From JAVBNF01 sp031551725 (lineage in GTDB: Bacteria; Bacteroidota; Bacteroidia; Bacteroidales; P3), in assembly GCA_031551725.1 (NCBI GenBank), contig JAVBNF010000036.1, positions 1 through 21,095 on the forward strand: a stretch of DNA of 21,095 bases, in the 5' to 3' direction. Under the pieces are notes generated by a model. That model made no database searches. It was given only the letters and a program-made list of their open reading frames with translations, and had not been told where the DNA came from. Each line of letters starts with the position of its first letter. Position 1 is the stretch's first letter. A program made the translations under genes and the position numbers. This document shows, one piece after another, positions 5,957-12,835 of this stretch.

Positions 5957-7927
5957 ATGAACAAAAAATATCTACATTATTTTTCGATTTGGACTTTGGC
6001 TCTTCTTTTATTGTCCGGATGTAAAAAAGATTCTAATAACGATCAAAAAGATCCGAATTCAGTGGTTGAATTTGATTATTCCGGAATGTTTATTCGCGTG
6101 CCAGAACAAACAGCTTCGGTGTCGTTTGGCTTTTTAACGAAAAGGGATTGGACTGTTCGTTTGAACAATCCCGATTTGGCTCCATTTTTATCAATTTCTT
6201 CTGGATCGGGAAAAGGCGACGGTCTTGTGCTTCTGGAGTTGGTAGATAAGCAAAACTTGCCCTCGGTAATAAAGGTTATTTTTACGTTTCGAGATCCGGA
6301 AGGCAAACAGCCAAGCAAACAGGTTGAAAAATACTTGATTCGCGAACAAAATATAATTTCTCAAAATCGTATGCAAGACAGTATTTCTATCGGTAAAGGT
6401 ATTGATGCTTGCGCAGCGATGGATTTGAATGCTTTAAAAGTTCCGGTTTTCGATATTAATAAATTACAATTGGCAACAACAAATATGAAATGGGTGGACG
6501 ATTATAATGTTACCACAACGATTGGCAAGGGAGCGTCTGGAACGAGCACCGCTGCAATGAGTGAATCTTGGGCTACGAGCGTGAACGGAAGCTATAATTT
6601 CAGTGTTTTATTTGGTGTTATGCAACCGTTTGGTGTATCTTTCGATGTTTCGGCAGACCAAAAAATATCGTCGCGCAATTGTTATGAAATTAAAAATACG
6701 TCCTTGATCACTGGTTTGCAAACGTGGACCATGCGATCAACAGTTTATGAGAAACTGTTGGATGATGCTTTTATGGCCAGATATGGGAGTGATAGCGCGG
6801 TAGATAACTACCTCGAACGACAAGTGCTTCCTTTTGTGGATGTCGCTGCAATGAGTGCAATCAATGAAGATCGGGTGAACTACAGCTCAATTTTTGCTAC
6901 TTACGGCACCCACATATTAACAGCCGCCGAATATGGTGGTAGATACGATTACCTCTACGCCCGCGAACAAGTCGATCATGAAGCAGTTTTTTCAACAACT
7001 GCCGAGTTGGGCTTAACGTTAAACGTTCCTCAAAAAATTATTCAGCAACATGCTATCGGACTAAATGGAGGTTATTCTCAAAAAGACTCTGTTGCATTGA
7101 GTTATTCTACTTCTGTGAGCGTGGGTAAGCGTGTTGGCGGAACGTCAACAGCCCCATCTGTGGAAGATTGGTTTGGTTCCTTGGATTCGCAACCTCTGAA
7201 ATCACTGACCATCACGCGTGTACTTTACAGTCAAACGGACCAAGGAAAAGGCTTGCTTCCTATCTGGGCGCTCTGCTTGGATCCAATAAAACGGGCAGCA
7301 ATGAAAGACGCTTGGGTTGAGCATCTTAAGAAACATGCTCCCAAAAATGTTAAGTATAAAAAAGTATTAGCCGATATTTACATTTCTTCCGAAGAAAAAG
7401 AACAGCCATTATACAGAGAGTTTGAAGATCATTTGGGAAACAAACGGTTGTATAAGAAAGCCGCTTACAATCTTACAGAAGGATTTGCTGTAGATAAAGG
7501 TTATAGCTATCTGTATTATGCTTGGGGATATGCCGATAAAGACGGATTTACTGAAGCACGCATCATGGCTAACGATGACCCGAATGGATTAAATCCGCCA
7601 TATCAACAGAGAGGCGACCACTCTATTAAATTGTTGAATGCCAGCGCCGGAAACAGAGAAAATAGAGTCTGCATAAAGGGCAGAGATGCCAACACCCCTT
7701 CATCGGATCTCGTAACCGGTATTTCATGGCACGATGAAAAAGGCAATGTGAAGATAAATATTCCTAACTTGAGTGCCAACTGGACACACTGTAAAGTGAC
7801 AGAATTCAAAGGTGTTAATAGCGATAAAAACGAAACCTATTCCAAACACTCGGATTTTTTCTATAAATGTGGTTTGGTTCATCCTGAAATTTATCTTTAT
7901 CAAACAAAAGATAGCATTCCTCATTAA
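5957..7927 (+). CDS. MACPF (membrane attack complex/perforin) domain lipoprotein
   Basis: 656 residues. A signal peptide ends in the lipobox LLSGC with lipidated Cys22, followed by KKD. Residues ~35-130 look like a beta-sandwich of BACON type (VPEQTASVSFGF, then KRDWTVRL). The MACPF domain follows, with the diagnostic signature YGTHILTAAEYGGRY at 315-329 (Y-G-T-H ... G-G). Upstream is SRNCYEIKN, and downstream a Ser/Thr/Gly-rich amphipathic strand region suited to membrane insertion. The last ~185 residues form an unrecognised C-terminal domain containing four Cys. Bacteroidales use such lipoproteins as secreted antimicrobial proteins (BSAP) that kill related strains by pore formation; other MACPF lipoproteins in gut Bacteroidetes have unknown roles. 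Whether this one is a toxin is inference. It has its own promoter and is bounded by terminators at 5797 and 7949, so it is a stand-alone unit. Confidence 0.9.
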   Translation: MNKKYLHYFSIWTLALLLLSGCKKDSNNDQKDPNSVVEFDYSGMFIRVPEQTASVSFGFLTKRDWTVRLNNPDLAPFLSISSGSGKGDGLVLLELVDKQNLPSVIKVIFTFRDPEGKQPSKQVEKYLIREQNIISQNRMQDSISIGKGIDACAAMDLNALKVPVFDINKLQLATTNMKWVDDYNVTTTIGKGASGTSTAAMSESWATSVNGSYNFSVLFGVMQPFGVSFDVSADQKISSRNCYEIKNTSLITGLQTWTMRSTVYEKLLDDAFMARYGSDSAVDNYLERQVLPFVDVAAMSAINEDRVNYSSIFATYGTHILTAAEYGGRYDYLYAREQVDHEAVFSTTAELGLTLNVPQKIIQQHAIGLNGGYSQKDSVALSYSTSVSVGKRVGGTSTAPSVEDWFGSLDSQPLKSLTITRVLYSQTDQGKGLLPIWALCLDPIKRAAMKDAWVEHLKKHAPKNVKYKKVLADIYISSEEKEQPLYREFEDHLGNKRLYKKAAYNLTEGFAVDKGYSYLYYAWGYADKDGFTEARIMANDDPNGLNPPYQQRGDHSIKLLNASAGNRENRVCIKGRDANTPSSDLVTGISWHDEKGNVKINIPNLSANWTHCKVTEFKGVNSDKNETYSKHSDFFYKCGLVHPEIYLYQTKDSIPH

Positions 7928-7948
7928 AATGCCACTTTAATAAGTGAT

Positions 7949-7987
7949 AAAAAAGCATATTTTATTAGTTTAAAGTATGCTTTTTTT
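7949..7987 (+). terminator. Intrinsic terminator after the MACPF gene
   Basis: AAAAAAGCATA pairs with TATGCTTTTTT around a 16-nt loop and ends in a run of T. It lies 22 bp after the stop codon. Confidence 0.8.
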
Positions 7988-8006
7988 ATTTTTCTGAAAA
8001 AAACAG

Positions 8007-8014
8007 TATCTTTG
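8007..8014 (+). promoter_or_regulatory. Promoter of the small lipoprotein gene
   Basis: TATCTTTG followed by CATG fits the TAnnTTTG box. It is 31 bp upstream of the ATG and just downstream of the MACPF terminator, so the two lipoprotein genes are separately transcribed. Confidence 0.7.
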
Positions 8015-8045
8015 CATGTTTCTTAATCAAAATTAATACATAAAA

Positions 8046-8600
8046 ATGAAAAAAATTTTAGCAATGGTTGCTATGGCAGCCGTAATCACAGCGACGACAG
8101 CTTCTTGTAAAAAAGATGATGACAAATTCTCTCTTCAAGGAACTTATGACGGAACCGTTACCGTAACTATTCCCGGCATGATGAATGATGAAGAGTATGA
8201 TATTATTTTCAACATCCATCGGAATGGAGATTCAACATTCTTGTCAACTGATCTTGCGCTCGATATGATGACTATTCCTGTGAGTATTCCTTTGACAGGT
8301 ATTACTTCTTACAGCGGCGCAACGCTTGCCGTTCAAGGTATCAGCGGAATTACTTTGAATGAAGGTTTTGGCTACAACATGGCGCCTACAATCATTGCTG
8401 TGGACGGCGTTGGAACTTTTAACTTGCAAGGTGTACCCTCAAATGTAGCTATCAATTCTGTAAACTATTCAGGTTATGGCGGTGTCATTTCTTTCCTCGG
8501 AGAGTCTGGTGCAGGTGCAGCTTTGTATGTTACAGGTACATTCGTAACTCCAGCTGGAAGTATTCCGGTTACTCTTGCTATTGAAGGCGAGAAAAAATAA
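8046..8600 (+). CDS. Small lipoprotein with probable surface-export signal
   Basis: 184 residues. The signal peptide MKKILAMVAMAAVITATTAS leads to lipid-acceptor Cys21, followed by KKDDDKF. A Lys followed by acidic residues directly after the Cys is the lipoprotein export signal that sends Bacteroidota lipoproteins to the outer face of the outer membrane. The mature part is rich in Gly, Thr, Val and Ile and has alternating beta-strand character (GTYDGTVTVTIPG near the start). It resembles small calycin-like or DUF lipoproteins of the Bacteroidales, but I do not recognise a specific family. It follows the MACPF lipoprotein with its own promoter and shares a bidirectional terminator with the convergent zinc-ribbon gene. 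A role as partner or immunity factor for the MACPF protein is possible but unproven. Confidence 0.85.
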   Translation: MKKILAMVAMAAVITATTASCKKDDDKFSLQGTYDGTVTVTIPGMMNDEEYDIIFNIHRNGDSTFLSTDLALDMMTIPVSIPLTGITSYSGATLAVQGISGITLNEGFGYNMAPTIIAVDGVGTFNLQGVPSNVAINSVNYSGYGGVISFLGESGAGAALYVTGTFVTPAGSIPVTLAIEGEKK

Positions 8601-8623
8601 TCGAAGAAACTTCGCAAATAAAT

Positions 8624-8656
8624 AAAAAACGCCGGTCATACGATCGGCGTTTTTTT
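8624..8656. terminator. Bidirectional terminator between convergent genes
   Basis: AAAAAACGCCG / CGGCGTTTTTT around a 10-nt loop has A and T runs on both sides, so it can terminate the lipoprotein gene on the plus strand and the zinc-ribbon gene on the minus strand. Confidence 0.85.
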
Positions 8657-8679
8657 ATTTACGATATGTTTAGAAAACC

Positions 8680-9591
8680 TTATAAAGTGCTTTCCAACGT
8701 TTCTTTAATGACATCGTCAACCAAAATACGTCCGCAATGTTCGCAAACGATGATTTTCTTGTGCATTTTGATTTCCATTTGGCGTTGAGACGGGATTTTG
8801 TTGAAACAGCCGCCGCAAGCATCACGCTCAATTAACACAACAGCCAAGCCGTTGCGTACACTTTTGCGAATTTTTTGGTAAGCTGTAATCAAGCGAGGCT
8901 CGATTTTAGCTTCTTGAACGCCGGAAGCCTCACGAAGTACTTTTTCTTCTTTTTCGGTTTCCACAATAATTTCATCCAACTCGCTTTTTTTGTGCTCAAG
9001 GTCTTTGATACGTTCTTGCAATTTTTCTTTTGCTTTAGCAACTTCTTCTTTAGCCACTTCGAGTTTGTGAGTGCCTTCTTTAATACGCTTTTCGCTTAAT
9101 TGAATTTCCAATGTTTGAAATTCTATTTCTTTGCCCAACGATTCGTATTCGCGATTGTTGCGCACTTTACCTTGCTGAGTTTCGTATTTTTTAATTTGTG
9201 CTTTTGCACTGGTAATGGTTGCTTTATGTGTAGCAATAGAGGCTTCAACCTCTTTCATTTCGGTGGTAAACTTGTCCAAACGAGTGGTTAATCCGGCTAC
9301 ATCATCTTCCAAATCTTGTACTTCCAACGGTAATTCGCCGCGTTGAATAAGGAGGCGATCCAACATCGAATCGATTTTTTGGAGTGCGTAAAGAGCAATT
9401 AATTTTTGCTCAATTGCATAATCGCCTTCTCTTAAAGCCGTGCGGTCTACTTTGGGAGTCTCAGCAACAACCGTTGCTTTTGCTTTTTTAGCGGTCGGTT
9501 TTTCTTCTTTCTCCACCGTTTTTTTTGCTGTTGCAGATGGTTTTTCCGTAGTTTTTGTTGTTTTTGCCGCAGGTTTTGCTGTCTTTGCCAT
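8680..9591 (-). CDS. Coiled-coil C4-type zinc-ribbon protein (zf-RING_7 family)
   Basis: 303 residues. The first ~45 are a low-complexity Lys/Ala/Thr extension (MAKTAKPAAKTTKTTEKPSA...). A long charged coiled coil occupies roughly 60-240. The C-terminus is a zinc ribbon with CGGC at 259-262 and CEHC at 283-286, separated by the family-typical IPSQRQMEIK. This is the arrangement of the widespread C4-type zinc-ribbon family, present in most Bacteroidota and often next to Nif3-like genes, as here. A nucleic-acid-binding role has been suggested for the family; I see nothing that settles it. The start is supported by ACGGAG seven bases upstream. It lies 16 bp downstream of the Nif3-like gene and is almost certainly in one operon with it. 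Confidence 0.9.
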   Translation of the reverse strand: MAKTAKPAAKTTKTTEKPSATAKKTVEKEEKPTAKKAKATVVAETPKVDRTALREGDYAIEQKLIALYALQKIDSMLDRLLIQRGELPLEVQDLEDDVAGLTTRLDKFTTEMKEVEASIATHKATITSAKAQIKKYETQQGKVRNNREYESLGKEIEFQTLEIQLSEKRIKEGTHKLEVAKEEVAKAKEKLQERIKDLEHKKSELDEIIVETEKEEKVLREASGVQEAKIEPRLITAYQKIRKSVRNGLAVVLIERDACGGCFNKIPSQRQMEIKMHKKIIVCEHCGRILVDDVIKETLESTL

Positions 9592-9607
9592 GCTTTCTCC
9601 GTTTTAT

Positions 9608-10393
9608 TTAAATATGATAAAAAATAGGATTGCAGTCCTTTTCCGAAAAATGAACTGCAAAGGTAGTAAAATTTTTTGTAATAATGCTAATTAAAATCTC
9701 TTTTGCAAACTGTTCGCTCTCAAAATGTCCGACATCGACCAGCAAAAGAGCTCGATTTATGTCAGAAAACTCGTGATATTTTAAATCTCCGGTCACAAAA
9801 ACATCCGCGCCGCCGATTATCGCTTTTTCAATTAAAAAGCTCCCTGAGCCGCCGCAAACAGCTATTTTTTGAATTTTTTTGCCAAGTAAAGCCGTGTGAC
9901 GAACACAAGGTGTTCCGCAAACTTGTTTGAGTTTTGTCAAAAATGTTTTTTCTTCCATGCCTTCCGGCAAAAAACCAATCATTCCGGCGCCAATTTCCGA
10001 ATTGCTTGGCTGAGGTTGCAAAATTTGCAAATCGGTCAACCCTAATTTTTCTGCCAAGATACGGTTTACGCCGTTTTTTGAATTGTCTAAATTTGTATGT
10101 GCAGCATAAATGCAGATTTCGTGCTTGGCGGCTAAATAAATAATACCGCCCGAAATTGTTTCCGGACGAATGTTTTTTAAGCCCCTAAAAATAAAAGGAT
10201 GATGCGAAATAACAAGGTTGCAATTTTTATCAATCGCCTCTTGAATTACGGCCGGTGTGACATCTAAACACACTAAAACACCTTTCACTTCCTGCTCCGG
10301 TGAGCCAAACAAAAGGCCCGAATTATCGTACGACTCTTGTGCGTTCAGCGGTGCAACGGCTTCTATGACGGAGAATATTTCTTTTGCTTTCAT
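9608..10393 (-). CDS. Nif3-like dinuclear metal-centre protein, short form
   Basis: 261 residues of the Nif3/YbgI/YqfO family, toroidal hexamers with a two-metal site. Visible ligands are His64-His65 in VISHHPFIF, Asp103 in AAHTNLDN, and His223 with Glu227 in DVGHFESE. Earlier, DNSGLLFG (23-30) is also conserved. The protein lacks the ~100-residue CutA-like insert found between the two halves of longer members (about 365 residues, which I associate with Bacteroides and Bacillus), so it has the compact E. coli YbgI layout. Database names such as 'GTP cyclohydrolase 1 type 2 homolog' rest on limited evidence; the biological role is unclear. It is the first gene of a two-gene unit with the zinc-ribbon protein. 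No promoter box is visible in the 59 bp upstream. Confidence 0.92.
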   Translation of the reverse strand: MKAKEIFSVIEAVAPLNAQESYDNSGLLFGSPEQEVKGVLVCLDVTPAVIQEAIDKNCNLVISHHPFIFRGLKNIRPETISGGIIYLAAKHEICIYAAHTNLDNSKNGVNRILAEKLGLTDLQILQPQPSNSEIGAGMIGFLPEGMEEKTFLTKLKQVCGTPCVRHTALLGKKIQKIAVCGGSGSFLIEKAIIGGADVFVTGDLKYHEFSDINRALLLVDVGHFESEQFAKEILISIITKNFTTFAVHFSEKDCNPIFYHI

Positions 10394-10418
10394 TATTTCT
10401 AATCTCTAGTTCTGTGGA

Positions 10419-10447
10419 CGTCATTGCGAGCGTTAGCGCGGCAATCC
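10419..10447. repeat. Short dispersed hairpin CGTCATTGCGAGCG
   Basis: ATTGC (10423) with GCG, loop TTAG, CGC and GCAAT (to 10445) form a hairpin. The wording CGTCATTGCGAGCG...CGGCAATCC is, from memory, a short repeat seen in intergenic DNA of many bacterial genomes. It is the only copy in this window and fills the gap between the GNAT gene and the Nif3-like gene. Confidence 0.5.
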
Positions 10448-10452
10448 GGTTG

Positions 10453-10974
10453 TTATTTTTCGTTTAGCTTCTTTTGAAACATCAATTCATCTATCCATTT
10501 CCCATCTCTCAAAAACCAGTCTTTTTTTCGTCCGCATTGCTCGAAACCTTGATTTTTGAACAGTTTTATGCTGCTTTCATTGTCTTCGGTAATATTGCAG
10601 AAAACCTGATGCAGGTTTAAAACCTCTTTTGCGTAAGCGCAAAGCTGTTGCAAGGCTTCGCCGGCATAGCCTTTATTGCGTTCTGATTTGGAAATCAAAA
10701 CGCCAATACCGGCACGATGGTGCTGTGGGTTGAAATCAAATAAATCGATTAACCCGACGGCATTTTGTGTTTCAGTTTCTTCAACAATCATGCGCAATTG
10801 CCTGGTGGCGAAAATATCATTTTGCACGGCGTCCACCACATATTGCTCAATTGCGTAACGCGAAAACGGCTGCACGGTTTGTGACACAAACCACGTTTCA
10901 CGGTCGTTTTCCCAAGCCAAAAGCAGGTCGACATCGTCTAATTCTAAGGCTCGTAATTGAATTTTTTTTTCCAT
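10453..10974 (-). CDS. GNAT-family N-acetyltransferase (RimJ/RimL-like)
   Basis: 173 residues. It begins IQLRALELDDVDLLLAWEND, the usual start of RimJ/RimL and SpeG-like acetyltransferases. The acetyl-CoA pyrophosphate-binding loop is ERNKGYAGEAL (98-108; the R/Q-x-x-G-x-G/A motif), and NESSIKLFKNQGF (132-144) is the conserved fourth motif. It should transfer an acetyl group from acetyl-CoA to an amine. The substrate (ribosomal protein, polyamine or small molecule) cannot be told. It lies 78 bp downstream of dapF on the same strand and may be read from the same promoter. The start MEKK follows directly on an A-rich stretch without a Shine-Dalgarno site. Confidence 0.88.
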   Translation of the reverse strand: MEKKIQLRALELDDVDLLLAWENDRETWFVSQTVQPFSRYAIEQYVVDAVQNDIFATRQLRMIVEETETQNAVGLIDLFDFNPQHHRAGIGVLISKSERNKGYAGEALQQLCAYAKEVLNLHQVFCNITEDNESSIKLFKNQGFEQCGRKKDWFLRDGKWIDELMFQKKLNEK

Positions 10975-10982
10975 TTTTGGTT

Positions 10983-11048
10983 TAGAAGGTTTAGGAAGTT
11001 CAAGAGGTTTGTTCGCCTTTGAACTTTTTCTAAATTACCTGAACTATC
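10983..11048. repeat. Imperfect dyad between dapF and the GNAT gene
   Basis: TTTAGAAGGTTTAGGAAGTTCAAGAGG-like sequence on the left is mirrored by CCTTTGAACTTTTTCTAAAT and a second GAACTATCTAAAT on the right. The best arm is GTTCAAGAGG against CCTTTGAAC with one bulge. It may be a dispersed repeat or an attenuating hairpin; no second copy is in the window. Confidence 0.35.
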
Positions 11049-11052
11049 TAAA

Positions 11053-11847
11053 TTATATTTTTATTCCCCCTTCAAAAACCTTTGTCGCCGGTCCTTGAAG
11101 GAAAACATTGGTAAATAAATTATTTTCTTTTTTGAAAAATACTGTCAAATCTCCACCTCGCGCTTGGACGTTTACAGCTTCAATGCCGTTGTTTCCCATG
11201 CTGAAAATTAGGGCAGCAGCTGTTGCACCGGTTCCACAGGCGAGGGTTTCGTTTTCCACGCCGCGTTCGTAAGTGCGGATTTTAATGGTATTTTCGTTTA
11301 TTTTTTGAACAAAATTAACATTGGTTCCTCCTTTAAAACGCGCGTCGTAGCGGATTTTCCAGCCATCGTTGAACACATCTTGTTTTTCTACATTTTCAAC
11401 AAAACGGATATAATGCGGCGAACCGGTATGCAGGAAAAAATCGTTCCCAATATGTTCAATACCGCTTAAATCAACATTTTTCATGCTGATTTTTACAGTT
11501 GAAAGATTGTTTTCTTTAGAAGTAATTTCGAAAGAATGCGGTCCGTCGGAAGCCAAAAAACGACCGGATTTTCCAGTTGCTTTCAAATCATTCGCAAAAG
11601 CGGAAATACAACGTCCGCCGTTGCCGCACATAGTGGCCCCACTGCCGTCGGCGTTGAAATAAATCATTTCGAAATCGTATTCCGGATGGCGATTAAGCAA
11701 CATAAGACCGTCCGCGCCGATTCCGGTTTTTCGGTTACAAAGATGAGCAATTTGCTTCGTTGTCAAACTGTCGAAAGAGGACTGCCGGTTGTCAAGTAAA
11801 ACGAAGTCATTCCCGGCGCCTTGATATTTGTAGAATTGGATATCCAC
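11053..11847 (-). CDS. dapF: Diaminopimelate epimerase
   Basis: Interconverts LL- and meso-2,6-diaminopimelate, the last-but-one step to lysine and the source of meso-DAP for peptidoglycan; cytoplasmic. 264 residues, close to the family norm. The two catalytic cysteines are Cys74 in NADGSGATMCGNGGRC (65-80) and Cys204 in ENETLACGTGATA (198-210). The substrate-binding QGAGNDF is at 9-15 and RTYERGVENETLACG is fully conserved. It starts 5 bp downstream of the stop codon of the membrane-anchored protein gene, so the two are almost surely co-transcribed. No frameshift or missing residue is visible. Confidence 0.97.
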   Translation of the reverse strand: MDIQFYKYQGAGNDFVLLDNRQSSFDSLTTKQIAHLCNRKTGIGADGLMLLNRHPEYDFEMIYFNADGSGATMCGNGGRCISAFANDLKATGKSGRFLASDGPHSFEITSKENNLSTVKISMKNVDLSGIEHIGNDFFLHTGSPHYIRFVENVEKQDVFNDGWKIRYDARFKGGTNVNFVQKINENTIKIRTYERGVENETLACGTGATAAALIFSMGNNGIEAVNVQARGGDLTVFFKKENNLFTNVFLQGPATKVFEGGIKI

Positions 11848-11852
11848 AATAC

Positions 11853-12461
11853 TTATTTAAAATCTACTGCAGTATAGTCGCTACGTTTTTCGAGTGGAAA
11901 AGATTGTTTTTTATAAATTAAAATCAACTGATTTTCTTTTTGCTGGAGCTTTACTTGTGCAAAATCGGTAATGCCGAATACGATCAATTTTGAACTTTCG
12001 AGACGGTAGCCCTTGTAATTTACGGGCGATTGCCAAAATTCCACTGTAAAATAATTTGGCTCGCTTTGTTTGAGCGGAAGGCTGTCCGCTCCGTTTTTAA
12101 CTTGCTGTATTGGAAAAACTTCAGTGGTGATAAGCATGTCTTTAGCAATCGTCACATCATCCACAAACTCCTCAGCATCGGGATTAACCTGGTAGATTTC
12201 AATTGAATCGGCAACATGTTTTGTTGATTCGATGATGGTATATTCGATTTCCGCATCGGTAGTGGCCCCGTTTGATGCTTTTTTAGGTTGCGAAACCGTT
12301 TGCTCTGTAGCCTTTTTCGTGGGCGTTTGTCTAAAGATTACTTTTTGGACAACACCGTCTTGCGTTGGGTCTGAAAAATAGACCAACAACCCAAGCATCA
12401 GCAGGAGTCCTAAAAGCAACCCGACTGTGAAAATCAGAAAAAAACGCAATTTGTTGTTCAT
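11853..12461 (-). CDS. Uncharacterised single-pass membrane-anchored protein upstream of dapF
   Basis: 202 residues that I do not recognise. MNNKLRFF is followed by one long hydrophobic segment (roughly 8-29, rich in Leu and Gly), then a Lys/Thr/Gln-rich linker (~40-70) and a ~130-residue extracytoplasmic domain with alternating beta-strand character near the C-terminus (YKGYRLESSKLIVFGI, VKLQQKENQLILIYKK). The segment is probably an uncleaved anchor because no cleavage motif follows it. It is the first gene of the dapF unit, with a good promoter just upstream. A link to cell-envelope synthesis through meso-DAP is suggested only by the position. Confidence 0.8.
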   Translation of the reverse strand: MNNKLRFFLIFTVGLLLGLLLMLGLLVYFSDPTQDGVVQKVIFRQTPTKKATEQTVSQPKKASNGATTDAEIEYTIIESTKHVADSIEIYQVNPDAEEFVDDVTIAKDMLITTEVFPIQQVKNGADSLPLKQSEPNYFTVEFWQSPVNYKGYRLESSKLIVFGITDFAQVKLQQKENQLILIYKKQSFPLEKRSDYTAVDFK

Positions 12462-12482
12462 ACGGATATGAAGATTATTCTG

Positions 12483-12490
12483 TAAAGGTA
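12483..12490 (-). promoter_or_regulatory. Promoter of the membrane protein-dapF unit
   Basis: On the minus strand the sequence reads TACCTTTACAG, one base off the TAnnTTTG box, 21 bp before the start codon at 12461. The DNA beyond it is A/T-only and a -33 TTTG is not clear. Confidence 0.55.
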
Positions 12491-12567
12491 TAAATTATTT
12501 TTGAAATAAAAAAAAATATCTTTTTTCATTTTATGCGCTCTCCGGCACTTCATATTTACCATCTATC

Positions 12568-12596
12568 CAATTGGTGCGGATCCTCCGCACCAATTG
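12568..12596. repeat. Perfect 13-bp-stem hairpin of a second palindrome type
   Basis: CAATTGGTGCGGA and its complement are separated by a 3-nt loop (TCC). The sequence is unrelated to the GTAGAGACG palindrome but sits beside array A. It falls in a 107-codon minus-strand frame (12531-12854), where it reads LVRRIRTN. That frame is otherwise repeat translation plus about 35 unrecognised residues, so I do not call a gene there. Confidence 0.75.
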
Positions 12597-12690
12597 AGTT
12601 GGACGCACATCGTTGAATTGCTCAAAATAGATAATCTTTCCCGTTTCATCGCCATTGACCGGATGTGTCTCCATCAAAATAATTTCAACG

Positions 12691-12835
12691 TTTGTAGAGA
12701 CGCATTGCAATGCGTCTCTACAAATATCGTCATCCGCGAATTCAACGGTAGAGACGCGATGCATCGCGTCTCTACAATTATCGTCATTCGCAAAATCAAA
12801 CGGTAGAGACGCAATACATTGCGTCTCTACCGTTT
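12691..12835. repeat. Palindrome array A: three GTAGAGACG hairpins
   Basis: 28-bp cores are at 12694-12721 (centre GCATTGCAATGC), 12748-12775 (GCGATGCATCGC) and 12803-12830 (GCAATACATTGC, two central mismatches). Flanking bases lengthen the first to a perfect 34-bp palindrome and the third to 38 bp. The spacers (26 and 27 bp) are related to each other and to those of arrays B and C: AATTATCGTCAT, then CCGC/TCGC, then an A-rich end with TCAA. The periods are 54 and 55 bp. The third hairpin supplies the TAG stop codon of the RAYT gene. Confidence 0.9.

Noticed and set aside
5742..5960. 72-codon plus-strand ORF between the PfkB and MACPF genes
   Set aside because: It spans the terminator and the MACPF promoter and is composed of Phe/Lys/Ile from AT-rich DNA.
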